Source: Trebonia sp963777905 (GTDB lineage Bacteria; Actinomycetota; Actinomycetes; Streptosporangiales; Streptosporangiaceae). From it: 64,000 nt of DNA. Positions within the stretch are counted from its first letter, which is position 1. Each line of letters begins with the position of its first letter. The notes under the pieces are model-generated. The model was not told the DNA's origin, ran no database searches, and was given only the letters and a program-made list of their open reading frames with translations. The position numbers were made by a program, and so were the translations under genes. The stretch lies in assembly GCA_963777905.1 (NCBI GenBank), contig CAVZSM010000034.1, positions 54,584-118,583 of the forward strand, given 5' to 3'. Of this stretch, positions 48,446 to 57,284 are shown in pieces.

Positions 48446-49396
48446 ATGGACTCGTTCGCTGGAAAACTCGCCGTGGTGACCGGCGGCGGCTCCGGCATCG
48501 GCCGGGAGCTGGTCAGGCAGCTCTCCGCCGCGGGCTGCTCGGTCGCGGCGTGCGACCTCAACGCCGACACGATCGCCGAGACGGTGACGCAGGGGCGGCC
48601 GGGCGTCGCCGCCGAGGTGACGGTCACCGGCCACGTCTGCGACGTCTCCGACGAGGCGCAGGTGCTGCGGTTCCGCGACGAACTGCTCGATGCGCATGAC
48701 GCGGACCACGTCGACCTGGTGTTCAGCAACGCGGGCGTCGGCGGGGCCGGCAGCTTCATCAAGGACTCCCGCGAGGACTGGGAGCGCGTTTTCGCCGTCG
48801 ACTGGTGGGGCGTCTACTACTGCGCCCGCGCGTTCCTGCCGTTGCTCATCAAGAGCGCCGAAGGAGTGCTCGTCAACACCAGCAGCGCCAACGGCTTCTT
48901 CGCGACGCTGGGACCCGGTGCGCCGCACACCGCCTACAGCACGGCGAAGTTCGCCGTGAAGGGCTTCTCCGAGTCGCTCATCGAGGACCTGCGCACGAAC
49001 GCGCCGCACGTCCGGGTCGCCGTCGTGATGCCGGGGCACGTGGGCACCAACATCGTCGCCAACTCATTGCGCGCGTTCGGCCTGGACGCCGAGCACATGA
49101 CCGATGACGAGCTGGAGGTCTTCAGGCCCCGGCTGGCCGAGCGCGGCCTCCCGGACGGCATGCCGGTCGCTGAACTGCGCCGGATCCTGGTCACGGCGAA
49201 CGCTGACTTCCGCGACAAGGCGCCGGTCACCGCCGCCGAAGCCGCGACCGTCATCCTTGACGGGGTCCGCGCGGGCGCCTGGCGCATCCTCATCGGCAAG
49301 GACGCCGCGCAGCTCGACGCGTTCGTTCGCGGGAACCCGGATGCCACCTACGACTACGCCGAGATGCGCAAAAGCTTCCCGGCCGGCGAGACGTAG
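48446..49396 (+). CDS. SDR-family NAD(P)-dependent oxidoreductase
   Basis: 316 aa from ATG 48446 with CTGGAGG 5 nt upstream. Classical SDR: cofactor loop VVTGGGSGIGRELV, NAG motif (FSNAGVGG), catalytic Ser region NTSSANGFF and YSTAKFAVKGF (Tyr/Lys). The C-terminal extension after residue 230 is longer than in minimal SDRs. It probably oxidises or reduces an alcohol/ketone in the same pathway as the FAH-family enzyme and importer downstream; context inference only. Confidence 0.88.
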   Translation: MDSFAGKLAVVTGGGSGIGRELVRQLSAAGCSVAACDLNADTIAETVTQGRPGVAAEVTVTGHVCDVSDEAQVLRFRDELLDAHDADHVDLVFSNAGVGGAGSFIKDSREDWERVFAVDWWGVYYCARAFLPLLIKSAEGVLVNTSSANGFFATLGPGAPHTAYSTAKFAVKGFSESLIEDLRTNAPHVRVAVVMPGHVGTNIVANSLRAFGLDAEHMTDDELEVFRPRLAERGLPDGMPVAELRRILVTANADFRDKAPVTAAEAATVILDGVRAGAWRILIGKDAAQLDAFVRGNPDATYDYAEMRKSFPAGET

Positions 49397-49420
49397 GGGG
49401 TCCGGCGGGGGCGTAGCGGC

Positions 49421-50143
49421 CTAGCGCGTCTCGCCGAGCAGATGCCCGGCCACCCGGGTCAGGTGGGTGCGCATCGACTCGACCGCGGCGTCGGCGTCGC
49501 GCGCCCGCAGCGCGGTGACGATCGCCCGGTGATCCTCCTGGTAGACGGCGCGGCGCTGGCTGGACGCGCTGCGCCGTTTCAGGTCTCCCCAGACCTGGCC
49601 GTGCCGCGCCGATTCGACGACGCTGTACAGCGCGGCGAGCAACGGGCTGTGCGCGGCGGCCATGATGACCCGGTGCAGGGCGAGATCCCAGGTCTCGAAC
49701 TCCTCGTAGTTGACGGCCTGGTCGCCGCCGGCCACGCAGCGCTCCATCTCCGCGAAGTCCCGCGCCGTCGCCCACATCACCACCAGCGGCAGCGCCTGCG
49801 GCTCGAGCAGGCGGCGGATCGTCATCACATCGGCAGGGGCGAAGTCCGTGGCGGCAGCGGCCGGGTAGCCTGCCACCCGGCCCGCCGCCTCGTCCGGCGA
49901 CTCCCGAAGAGCGTCGAACGCCTGCCCTGCGGCGTTGCTGAAGAACGTGCCGCGGCCGACCTCGCGCGAGATGAGCCCGTCGGCCTCGAGCGCGGCGAGG
50001 GCCAGCCTGACGCCGCTGCGCGTGACGCCGAGGTCGACCGCGAGCTGACGTTCCGTGGGCAACCGCGAGCCGGGCCCGAGTCCGGCCCGTTCTGACTCGG
50101 CCAGGATCAGCTCAGCGAGCCGCCGCCCGTGCTTGGCGGACAT
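49421..50143 (-). CDS. FadR-type GntR transcriptional regulator
   Basis: 240 aa from ATG 50143 (GTG 50164 possible). GntR winged helix (LAELILAESERAGLGPGSRLPTERQLAVDLGVTRSGVRLALAALEADGLISREVGRGTFF) and a C-terminal FCD ligand domain (IRRLLEPQALPLVVMWATARDFAEM, DLALHRVIMAAAHSPLLAALYSVVE, DHRAIVTALRARDADAAVESMRTHL) with the metal-binding Asp and His. It diverges from the FAH/ABC-importer genes and is the likely repressor of that set, released by a carboxylic acid ligand. Confidence 0.88.
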   Translation of the reverse strand: MSAKHGRRLAELILAESERAGLGPGSRLPTERQLAVDLGVTRSGVRLALAALEADGLISREVGRGTFFSNAAGQAFDALRESPDEAAGRVAGYPAAAATDFAPADVMTIRRLLEPQALPLVVMWATARDFAEMERCVAGGDQAVNYEEFETWDLALHRVIMAAAHSPLLAALYSVVESARHGQVWGDLKRRSASSQRRAVYQEDHRAIVTALRARDADAAVESMRTHLTRVAGHLLGETR

Positions 50144-50231
50144 GACCAGTCCCGTCCCATCCACGCAACCAATCGTACCAATCACTGTCAACTTGTGACC
50201 GCTATTTGACAGATCTTAACTATTGAGGTTA

Positions 50232-50290
50232 TTGACCTGGTTTTGGCGTGGACCTACGCTCAACCAATCTGGTGATTATAACCAATTGGT
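50232..50290 (+). promoter_or_regulatory. promoter and FadR-type operator ahead of the FAH/liv operon
   Basis: TTGACC (50232-50237) and TACGCT (50255-50260) are spaced by exactly 17 bp. Just downstream, over the expected transcript start, are TGGT-N7-ACCA and the palindrome ACCAATTGGT (50281-50290), the inverted TGGT/ACCA signature of FadR-type regulators. ACCAAT also recurs close to the regulator's own start (50168-50182). Confidence 0.55.
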
Positions 50291-50328
50291 CTCAGGTAGC
50301 TCGAATACCTCGGGTAAGGAGACGCCAG

Positions 50329-51234
50329 GTGAGGCTCGCCACCATCGCCACCCCGAACGGACCGCGGCTGCACGTACGAGGACGCTCCGGATACGTGGAC
50401 GTCGGCAAGGAGACCGGCGACCCCGGCTTCGCCTCGCTCGCGGCGGTGCTCAGCGCGGGACCGCAGGCCATGGACGCCGTACGCGCGCTGGCGGACCTGG
50501 ACGGCCGCGAGTACGGCCCGGCTGACCTCGGCCCGGCCGTCCCGGCGCCGGAACGGATCCTGTGCCTTGGCCTGAACTACCGGGAACACGCCCTCGAGGG
50601 CGGCCGGGAGGTGCCGACCTGGCCGGACGCGTTCGTGCGCGGCCGGGACAGCGTGCTCGGCCCCTACGCGGACCTGGTCAAGCCCGCGCTCACCGACCGG
50701 TTCGACTACGAGGGCGAGCTCGGGATCGTCATCGGCGCGGGCGGCCGGTACATCCCGGCCAGCAAGGCGCTCGACGCGATCGCCGGGTTCGTGGTCCTCA
50801 ACGACGCCTCCGCACGGGACTGGCAGCGCGCCGCGTCGCAGTGGACCGGAGGCAAGAACTTCGAGGGCAGCATGCCGATCGGTCCCGAGGTCGTCACCGC
50901 CGACGAGGCCGACGTCAGCGACGTCGCCCTCACCACCGTGCTCAACGGCCAGGTCATGCAGTCCGCGCGGACCTCGCAGATGATCGTGGACATACCGAGC
51001 GCGGTCGAGTTCTTCTCCTCATTCACCCGGCTGGCCCCCGGCGACGTGATCGCCACCGGGACGCCAGGCGGCGTCGGTTTTGCCAGGCAGCCGCCGGTGT
51101 GGCTGCACCCAGGTGACGTCATCGAGGTCACCGTCGAGAACGTCGGAACGATCAGGAACCGCGTGGTCGCCGAGCCCGGCGACCACGCGGGCTGGAGATG
51201 GCGCCCGACCGGCCCGCAGCCAAGCGGGCTCTGA
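50329..51234 (+). CDS. fumarylacetoacetate-hydrolase-family protein
   Basis: 301 aa from GTG 50329 (AAGGAG 7 nt upstream). FAH fold with metal-binding acidic residues in FDYEGELGIVIG and VLNDASARDWQ, plus GKNFEGSMPIGPEVV and GDVIATGTPGGVGFARQPPVWLHPGD. Such enzymes cleave acylpyruvates or hydrate/decarboxylate catechol meta-cleavage products. It opens the operon that continues with a complete branched-chain-type ABC importer, suggesting the imported substrate or its product is the target. Confidence 0.88.
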   Translation: MRLATIATPNGPRLHVRGRSGYVDVGKETGDPGFASLAAVLSAGPQAMDAVRALADLDGREYGPADLGPAVPAPERILCLGLNYREHALEGGREVPTWPDAFVRGRDSVLGPYADLVKPALTDRFDYEGELGIVIGAGGRYIPASKALDAIAGFVVLNDASARDWQRAASQWTGGKNFEGSMPIGPEVVTADEADVSDVALTTVLNGQVMQSARTSQMIVDIPSAVEFFSSFTRLAPGDVIATGTPGGVGFARQPPVWLHPGDVIEVTVENVGTIRNRVVAEPGDHAGWRWRPTGPQPSGL

Positions 51235-51261
51235 CATCAAATTGCTAACCGCGGAGGGACA

Positions 51262-52581
51262 ATGAAGTTCACGACCCCCGTGATCGGGATAGTCGCCCTC
51301 GCCGTCGCCGTGTTGACCGCATGCAGCAGTGCGAGTTCCAACTCGAGCGGCGCTGCGACCGGCGCGGCCTCTGGATCAACGCTCACCATCGCGGACGTCG
51401 CGCCGTTCAGCGGTCCCGACGCCGCGCTCGGCCCGACTTACCTGGCCTCCTGCTACGGCGCGACCGCGGCCATCAACAGCGCGGGCGGCGTACTCGGGCA
51501 CAAGCTCACCTGCAAGAGCGTCGACACCCGCGGCGACCCGGCCGACGCCGTGCCCGCGGTCAACCAGATGTTCGCCTCGACCTCTAACCTGGGGCTCGTC
51601 ATCGGCTGCACGTCGGACGAGGCTGCCTCGGTGGTGCCGGTCATCAACGCGCGCAACATGGCGATGTTCTGCATGACCGGGCAGTCGGAGTTCGACAGCG
51701 TCAAGTTCCCGTACTTCTACCGCCTGGTGCCGCCCGACCTCGAAGAGTCCTACGCGATGGTCGCGATCGCACAGGAACTGCACTACAACAGGATCGCGCT
51801 GGCGTTCGGCAACGACATCGGCTCGCAGACCTTCATCCAGCCCGCCATCGCGGCGCTCAAGAAGGCCGGGATGACGATGACCACCAATCAGACGCTCGAC
51901 CTCAACGCCACCACGTTCCGCACCGAGGCCGAGGCGATCATCCAGTCCCACCCGGACGCGATCATGACCGAGGCGCTCGGCTCGGCCGACCCGACCCTGT
52001 TCTCGGAGATCAAGCAGCTCAACGGCGGCAAGATGATCCCGATCATCGGAACGTCCGCGGCGATCTCACCGCCGTTCTTCAAGTCCGCGGCGGCGGCGGT
52101 CGGCGCGACCACGTTCACGTCCAACTTCCACGCCGACAACCTGGTCGTGGAGTCCAACGGTCCCGCGTTCCAGGCGTTCTCGTCCGCGCTGCTGTCTCAG
52201 CAGGGCAAGGTTCCCGGCGCCACCGGCGACTTCACCACCTACCTGAGCGCGCCGGGCGGTGTGCACCTGTACGACGGGATCAACCTGGCCGCCCTCGCGA
52301 TGATCATGTCCAAGTCCACCAGCCCGAGCGTGTACGGACCGGACATCGTCAAGATCGGGAACGGCGTGTCCGGTGCGACGGTGTGCTACTCGTTCGCCGC
52401 CTGCGCCGCCGACCTCAAGTCGGGCAAGGCGATCAGGTACGAGGGTCCCGGCGGACCGACGAACTTCGACGCCTACCACGACTCGACGGGCATCTTCCAG
52501 GTCGACACCTACAGCGATAACGGCGCGGTGAACGTCGTCGGGAACCTCACGGCGGACCAGCTGCGAGCACTATCCGGATGA
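51262..52581 (+). CDS. livK: periplasmic-binding lipoprotein of a branched-chain-type ABC importer
   Basis: 439 aa from ATG 51262. Lipoprotein signal MKFTTPVIGIVALAVAVLTAC with lipobox LTAC, then a Ser/Ala-rich linker and a type I binding-protein fold (LTIADVAPFSGPDAALGPTYLASCYGATAAINSAGG, CTSDEAASVVPVINARNMAMFC). Relatives bind branched-chain amino acids, urea, amides or aromatic acids; the company of FAH and SDR enzymes favours an organic acid. First transporter gene. Confidence 0.88.
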   Translation: MKFTTPVIGIVALAVAVLTACSSASSNSSGAATGAASGSTLTIADVAPFSGPDAALGPTYLASCYGATAAINSAGGVLGHKLTCKSVDTRGDPADAVPAVNQMFASTSNLGLVIGCTSDEAASVVPVINARNMAMFCMTGQSEFDSVKFPYFYRLVPPDLEESYAMVAIAQELHYNRIALAFGNDIGSQTFIQPAIAALKKAGMTMTTNQTLDLNATTFRTEAEAIIQSHPDAIMTEALGSADPTLFSEIKQLNGGKMIPIIGTSAAISPPFFKSAAAAVGATTFTSNFHADNLVVESNGPAFQAFSSALLSQQGKVPGATGDFTTYLSAPGGVHLYDGINLAALAMIMSKSTSPSVYGPDIVKIGNGVSGATVCYSFAACAADLKSGKAIRYEGPGGPTNFDAYHDSTGIFQVDTYSDNGAVNVVGNLTADQLRALSG

Positions 52582-52616
52582 GGGCACTGTCACTCATGAG
52601 AGCACGGGCCGGATGA
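52565..52616. repeat. imperfect 17/18-bp tandem repeat across the livK/livH junction
   Basis: Three units, GAGCACTATCCGGATGA (52565-52581), GGGCACTGTCACTCATGA (52582-52599) and GAGCACGGGCCGGATGA (52600-52616). Each ends in ATGA. The TGA of the first is the livK stop and the ATG of the last is the livH start. Confidence 0.7.
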
Positions 52617-53479
52617 CCATATTTCTCGCCTCGGTAGGCTTCGGGCTGGTGACCGCCTCTGTGCTGGCGGTCGCCGCGGTCGGATTCACGCTGCAGTTCG
52701 GCGTGACCGACGTGCTCAACCTGGCCTACGGGGCCGTGATGATCGCCGGCGCGTACATCGCCTACGTGGTCAACCAGGCCGGCCTGAACATCTGGGTCGG
52801 CCTGGTGGTCGCGGTGGTGGCGTGCTCGGCCGGCTCGGTGCTGCTCAACTCCGGCATCTACACGCCGTTCCAGCGCCGCGGCGCGACGCCGATCACGTTG
52901 GTGATCGTCTCCCTTGGCATGACGCTGATCATCGAGTTCGGCACCCAGGCGATCGCGGGCGGGACCAGCGTGTCCTACACGATGGCCCAGGGGCCGTCGG
53001 TCCGCGCGGGCGGGCTGGTGCTCACCGCGGTGCAGCTCGTCGTCATCGGGCTGAGCGTGCTGGTCATGATCGGCACACATGTCCTGCTGCGCTACACCAG
53101 GCTCGGCAAGGCGATGCGCGCGACCGCGGCCAACAAGACGCTGGCCCGCAACTGCGGGATCAGGACGTCCCGGGTGATCAACCTGACCTGGGCGATCACC
53201 GGGGCGCTGTGCGGCCTGGCCGGCGTGATCTTCGCGATGGACGCGGGCAGCTTCGACGCCACGAGCACTGACCTGTTCCTCATCCTGATCCTGGCCGCGA
53301 CTTTCCTCGGCGGACCGGGCCAGGCGTACGGCGCGATGCTCGGCGCGGTGGTGATCGGCCTGGCGACCGAGATCAGCGCCGCCTACATCACGCCAAGCTA
53401 CAAGTACGTGGTCGGGTTCGTGGCGCTGCTCCTCATCCTCGGCGTCCGCCCGACCGGACTGCTCGGAGCCCGCGCGTGA
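52613..53479 (+). CDS. livH: branched-chain-type ABC importer permease
   Basis: 288 aa. LivH pattern with about eight helices (LQFGVTDVLNLAYGAVMIAGAYIAYV, LVIVSLGMTLIIEFGTQAIAGG) and the cytoplasmic EAA-like loop TRLGKAMRATAANKTLARNCGIRTSRVINLTWAITGALCGLAGVI. Forms the membrane channel with the LivM half of the next protein. Its stop overlaps the next GTG (GTGA). Confidence 0.92.
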   Translation: MTIFLASVGFGLVTASVLAVAAVGFTLQFGVTDVLNLAYGAVMIAGAYIAYVVNQAGLNIWVGLVVAVVACSAGSVLLNSGIYTPFQRRGATPITLVIVSLGMTLIIEFGTQAIAGGTSVSYTMAQGPSVRAGGLVLTAVQLVVIGLSVLVMIGTHVLLRYTRLGKAMRATAANKTLARNCGIRTSRVINLTWAITGALCGLAGVIFAMDAGSFDATSTDLFLILILAATFLGGPGQAYGAMLGAVVIGLATEISAAYITPSYKYVVGFVALLLILGVRPTGLLGARA

Positions 53480-55374
53480 ACTCGTACTACATCATCAACC
53501 TGCTGATCTACGCCGCCGTCGACGCGACGGCCTGCCTGGGGCTGAACCAGCAGTTCGGCGTCGCAGGCATCACCAACTTCGGCTTCATCATCTTCCAGGC
53601 GGCCGGCGGTTACACGGCCGCGATCCTGGCGCTGCCCAGCCAGTCAGCGAACGGCGGATTCCAGACCTACATCGGCGGCTGGAACCTGCCGTTCCCGCTC
53701 CCGTGGATCGGCGCGGCCGTGGTCGGCGGCCTGATCTCGCTGCCGTTCACGTTCCTGGTCGGCCGCCGGCTGCGCGGCGACTTCGCCGCCGTGGGCCTGC
53801 TCGTCACCGCGGTGCTGCTCAACCTGCTGGTCACGAACTACCGCCCGCTGCTGAACGGGGACGCCGGCCTGTCGCTGATCCCGCAGCCGCTGCAGGGGGA
53901 GTACAACCCCCAGTCGTCCGGCTATCAGTGGACCCTCACCGCCGTCGCGATCGTCGTGTGCGCGCTGGTGTACCTGTTCGTCCGCCGGATCACCGAGTCG
54001 CCGTACGGCCGTTCGCTGCGCGCCATGCGAGACAACGACGCGGTCGCCGACTCGCTGGGCAAGAACCTGCTCTCGCTGCGCACCGCGATGCTGGTGACCG
54101 GCGGGGCGATCGCCGGGCTGAGCGGCGGCATCCTTGTCTCCTACATCACCACCTGGTCGCCGGCCGCCTGGGGCTACGCCGAGACCGTCGTACTGTTCGC
54201 CGCCGTGATCATCGGCGGTACGGGCAACCACCTCGGCGCGATCCTCGGCGCTGTCCTGGTACCGGTCGGGTTCGAGGAGGTCACCCGGTACATCCCGACG
54301 TCCAACAGCCTGCCGCCGAACCTGATCCCGTCCCTCGAGTGGGTGGCGATCGGACTGCTGATCGTCATCTTCCTCTGGGTCAGGCCGCAGGGCATCCTGC
54401 CCGAGCGGAAACGGGTGATCCGAGCTGGCGCGGCCGCGAGTCCCCCTTCCGCGGCCGCGCCAGCTCCTCCCACGCCGTCGGCGCCTGTGTCGGCAGTGCC
54501 TGTGTCGGCAGTGTCCATGTCAGCAGGGCCCGTGTCGGCAGTGCCCATGTCAGCAGTGCCCATGTCAGCAGGGCCTGTGTCAGCGCTGCGCCCCGCCGTC
54601 GAGCCGCCAGTGGACCGCGAGGTCGTGCTCGAAACCGTCGACGTGTCCCGCGAGTTCGGCGGCGTCCGGGCGGTCGACGGCGTCTCGTTCAGGGTCCGGC
54701 ACGGCACGCTGACCGGGCTGATCGGCCCGAACGGGGCGGGCAAGTCGACGCTGCTAGCCATGCTGGCCGGCACGCTGCCCGTCTCCGGCGGCAAGATTTA
54801 CTACCAGGGCCGGGACGTCACGCACCTGCCGGCCTACCGCCGCGCCCGCCTTGGCCTGGTTCGCACCTTCCAGCTCGCCAGCGAGTTCAAGCGGCTCACG
54901 GTCATGGAGAACCTGCTGACGGCCGTGCCGGACAACCGCGGCGACTCGTTCCGCGGCGCCCTGGCGGGGCGCAGGTACTGGCGCGGCGACGAGGCCGCCG
55001 CGATCGCGAGAGCCGAGGCGCTACTGGAGAGATTCGGCCTCGACGGGTACGCCAACAGCTACGCGGGGGACCTCAGCGGCGGCCAGCGCAGGCTGGTGGA
55101 GATCATGCGGGCGCTGATGGCCGAGCCGCGGGTACTGCTGCTCGACGAGCCGATGGCGGGCGTGCACCCGAACCTGGCCAGGCAGATCGGGAACCAGCTC
55201 GTCGCGCTGTGTGCCGAGGGGCTGACCGTGCTGATGGTCGAGCACGAGCTGGCCATCATGGACGAGTTCTGCGACCCCGTGGTCGCGATGGCCGAGGGCG
55301 CCGTGCTCGCCGAGGGCACCATGGCCGAACTGCGGAGCCGCTCCGAGGTCGTGGAGGCATACCTTGTCGGCTGA
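53476..55374 (+). CDS. LivM-LivG fusion: permease and ATPase in one polypeptide
   Basis: 632 aa from GTG 53476. Residues 1-310 are a LivM permease (NFGFIIFQAAGGYTAAILALP, SPYGRSLRAMRDNDAVADSLGKNLLSLRTAMLVTGGAIAGLSGG). Residues 337-371 are seven five-residue repeats (PVSAV, PMSAG and similar). From 380 there is a LivG ATPase: Walker A LIGPNGAGKSTLL near 416, signature DLSGGQRRLVEIMRAL, Walker B VLLLDEPMAGVHP, switch VEHELAIMDEFCD. These are usually separate genes; here a repeat-coded linker joins them in one frame with no internal stop. Confidence 0.92.
   Translation: MNSYYIINLLIYAAVDATACLGLNQQFGVAGITNFGFIIFQAAGGYTAAILALPSQSANGGFQTYIGGWNLPFPLPWIGAAVVGGLISLPFTFLVGRRLRGDFAAVGLLVTAVLLNLLVTNYRPLLNGDAGLSLIPQPLQGEYNPQSSGYQWTLTAVAIVVCALVYLFVRRITESPYGRSLRAMRDNDAVADSLGKNLLSLRTAMLVTGGAIAGLSGGILVSYITTWSPAAWGYAETVVLFAAVIIGGTGNHLGAILGAVLVPVGFEEVTRYIPTSNSLPPNLIPSLEWVAIGLLIVIFLWVRPQGILPERKRVIRAGAAASPPSAAAPAPPTPSAPVSAVPVSAVSMSAGPVSAVPMSAVPMSAGPVSALRPAVEPPVDREVVLETVDVSREFGGVRAVDGVSFRVRHGTLTGLIGPNGAGKSTLLAMLAGTLPVSGGKIYYQGRDVTHLPAYRRARLGLVRTFQLASEFKRLTVMENLLTAVPDNRGDSFRGALAGRRYWRGDEAAAIARAEALLERFGLDGYANSYAGDLSGGQRRLVEIMRALMAEPRVLLLDEPMAGVHPNLARQIGNQLVALCAEGLTVLMVEHELAIMDEFCDPVVAMAEGAVLAEGTMAELRSRSEVVEAYLVG
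54484..54588. repeat. 15-bp minisatellite, seven units, linking the LivM and LivG domains
   Basis: Units related to CCTGTGTCGGCAGTG start at 54484, 54499, 54514, 54529, 54544, 54559 and 54574. The two commonest variants are GTGTCGGCA and ATGTCAGCA cores. All are in frame, coding for Pro/Ser/Met-Ser-Ala pentapeptides. Confidence 0.93.
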
Positions 55375-56131
55375 GCACCACACGGGGTCGGCTGACGACG
55401 TGTCTCGCGGCGCTGGCCTCACCGCGACCGGAGTGACCGCCGGCTACGGCGGCGACCCGGTGATCCGCGGCATCACCGTGCGCGTCGAGCCCGGTCAGAT
55501 CGTGTCCCTCGTCGGCGCCAATGGCTCGGGCAAGAGCACCCTGCTCAAGAGCCTGGTCGGCGTTGTGCGGGTCAGCGCCGGCGCGGTCACGGTCGGGGAC
55601 CGGGACGTGACGAACCTGCCGCCGGAGGACGTCGCGCGGGCCGGTGTCGGCTACGTGCCGCAGGTCGACGACGTGTTCGCCCCGCTCACCGTGCGGGAGA
55701 ACCTGGAGATGGGCGGCTACCTGCTGCGCCCGAAGGAGGTCAAGCCCAGGATCGACCACGTGGTCACGGTCTTCCCGCGGCTGGCCACGATGCTGGCCAG
55801 GCCGGCCGGCAAGCTCAGCGGCGGCGAGCGGAAGATGCTGGCCATGGGCCGCGTGTTGATGCTCGAGCCGTCGGTGTTCCTGCTGGACGAGCCGACCGCC
55901 AACCTCGCCCCCGCCATCGCTCGCTCCCTGCTCGAGGACCACGTCCGCAGCCTCGCCCAGGGCGGCGCCGCAGTCCTGATCGTCGAGCAGCGCGCCCGCG
56001 CGGTGCTGGCCATCTCCGACCACACGTACGTCCTCGCCGGCGGCGAGGTCCGCATGGAAGGCACCCCGGCCGAACTGGCCGGCACCCCGGCTTTCGTCGA
56101 ATCATTCCTCGGCGGCACCGTCACCCGCTGA
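55364..56131 (+). CDS. livF: branched-chain-type ABC importer second ATPase
   Basis: 255 aa from TTG 55364, supported by GGAGG 7 nt upstream and an 11-bp overlap with the fusion gene. LivF motifs: Walker A LVGANGSGKSTLL, Q-loop YVPQVDDVF, signature KLSGGERKMLAMGRVLML, Walker B VFLLDEPTANLAP, H-loop replaced by IVEQRAR as usual for LivF. Pairs with the fused LivG domain. Confidence 0.92.
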   Translation: MSAEHHTGSADDVSRGAGLTATGVTAGYGGDPVIRGITVRVEPGQIVSLVGANGSGKSTLLKSLVGVVRVSAGAVTVGDRDVTNLPPEDVARAGVGYVPQVDDVFAPLTVRENLEMGGYLLRPKEVKPRIDHVVTVFPRLATMLARPAGKLSGGERKMLAMGRVLMLEPSVFLLDEPTANLAPAIARSLLEDHVRSLAQGGAAVLIVEQRARAVLAISDHTYVLAGGEVRMEGTPAELAGTPAFVESFLGGTVTR

Positions 56132-56208
56132 CCATGAGCCGTCACCTTTGACCATTGCCTCGGATTACGAGATAATTTGGCCTCATCAGGCGCTTAGGGA
56201 GGCCCCGG

Positions 56209-57081
56209 ATGGCACTGAAGATCATGCCGCACGGCCGGTTGCAGGAATGGGTCGCCGAGGAGAAGGGCTTCTTCACGGCCGAGGGGCTGGACTACAGCTT
56301 CATAGTCACCGGCGACTACGGCGTCAGCTCCGTCCAGCGGGACGACGCCGGGGAGATCAAGACCGGCGCGTTCGAGACGTTCGGCGCCGGGCGCGACGGT
56401 GCCGACGTGAGCTGCGCCTGCCACTGGGCCACGAACGCCGCCGCGCGCGAGGGGAGCGGCCAGATGGTGACCACGGCCTACTCGGTGGCGCCCTGCGCCA
56501 TCGTGGTGCCGCCGGAGTCGCCGGTCCGCCGCCCCGAGGACCTGGCCAGGGTGCCGATCGGAGTGGGCTACCACTCCGGGAGCCACTTCGCCGCGCTGCA
56601 GGCCCTCGAGCCCGTGCTCGCCCCTGGCGAGCTGACGCTCACCTTCCAGGGGCCGCCTAACGAGCGCCTGGACGCCCTGCTCGAGCGGCAGGTCCCGGCG
56701 GCCGTGACCTGGGGAGTGCCGCTCTACATCGCCCAGGCCTTCGGCTTCCGCACGGTCGTGGACTCGACGTTCATGATCGGGTTCCTGGTGACCGGCCGCG
56801 AGGCGACCAAGGCCGACGTGGAGAAGTACCTGGCGGCCCTGAAGCGGGCGCAGATGGAGATCGATCTTCACCCGGAGCTCTACAAGCACTACCACCTGCG
56901 GTCCGTCCCTGAGAAGTACCGGGAGCAGGTCGACGTGCGTGCGTTCGGGACCGGCGAGCGCATCGTCTTCCTGCCCTACACCAGGGAAGTCTTCACCCAG
57001 ACCCAGGAATGGACAGAGGCGCACCGGCTCTTCGACGCGGTGTCCGCGCAGGCCGGATACGACGAGGCCGCCCTGACCTGA
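56209..57081 (+). CDS. NMT1/SsuA-like substrate-binding-fold protein lacking a signal peptide
   Basis: 290 aa from ATG 56209 (GGAGG about 7 nt upstream). Type II binding-protein fold: HGRLQEWVAEEKGFFTAEGLDYSFIVTG, AIVVPPESPVRRPEDLARVPIGVGYHSGSH, and VVDSTFMIGFLVTGREATKADVEKYLAAL. The start is directly at the first strand, with no signal or lipobox, so it should stay in the cytoplasm unless a further upstream start is used (none seen). It may be a ligand sensor or an enzyme-like member of the family. It follows the liv genes after 77 bp. Confidence 0.7.
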   Translation: MALKIMPHGRLQEWVAEEKGFFTAEGLDYSFIVTGDYGVSSVQRDDAGEIKTGAFETFGAGRDGADVSCACHWATNAAAREGSGQMVTTAYSVAPCAIVVPPESPVRRPEDLARVPIGVGYHSGSHFAALQALEPVLAPGELTLTFQGPPNERLDALLERQVPAAVTWGVPLYIAQAFGFRTVVDSTFMIGFLVTGREATKADVEKYLAALKRAQMEIDLHPELYKHYHLRSVPEKYREQVDVRAFGTGERIVFLPYTREVFTQTQEWTEAHRLFDAVSAQAGYDEAALT

Positions 57082-57136
57082 CGCCAGCGAGGAGCGCGCC
57101 ACGAACGCGATGCTGGTGTGTCCCCGGGCTGACGAC

Positions 57137-57189
57137 TGGCGGTGTGGCCCACAGCGCCAATAGGTTCGCGCCTGTGGGCCACACCGCCA
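57137..57189. repeat. long perfect inverted repeat, 18-bp arms
   Basis: Arms TGGCGGTGTGGCCCACAG (57137-57154) and its exact complement (57172-57189) with a 17-nt loop. It lies between convergent genes and TTTTCC follows about 10 nt later on the plus strand, so a two-way terminator is possible; it could also be a dispersed palindromic element like the one at 43937-43987. Confidence 0.85.
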
Positions 57190-57284
57190 ATCCAGACCGT
57201 TTTCCTCGTGCTGGGGCGGGGCTTAGTGGTGTTCACCGCGTTGTACGACCAGATCTTCGTGGGTATTCGCGATTTCGGCCAGCT

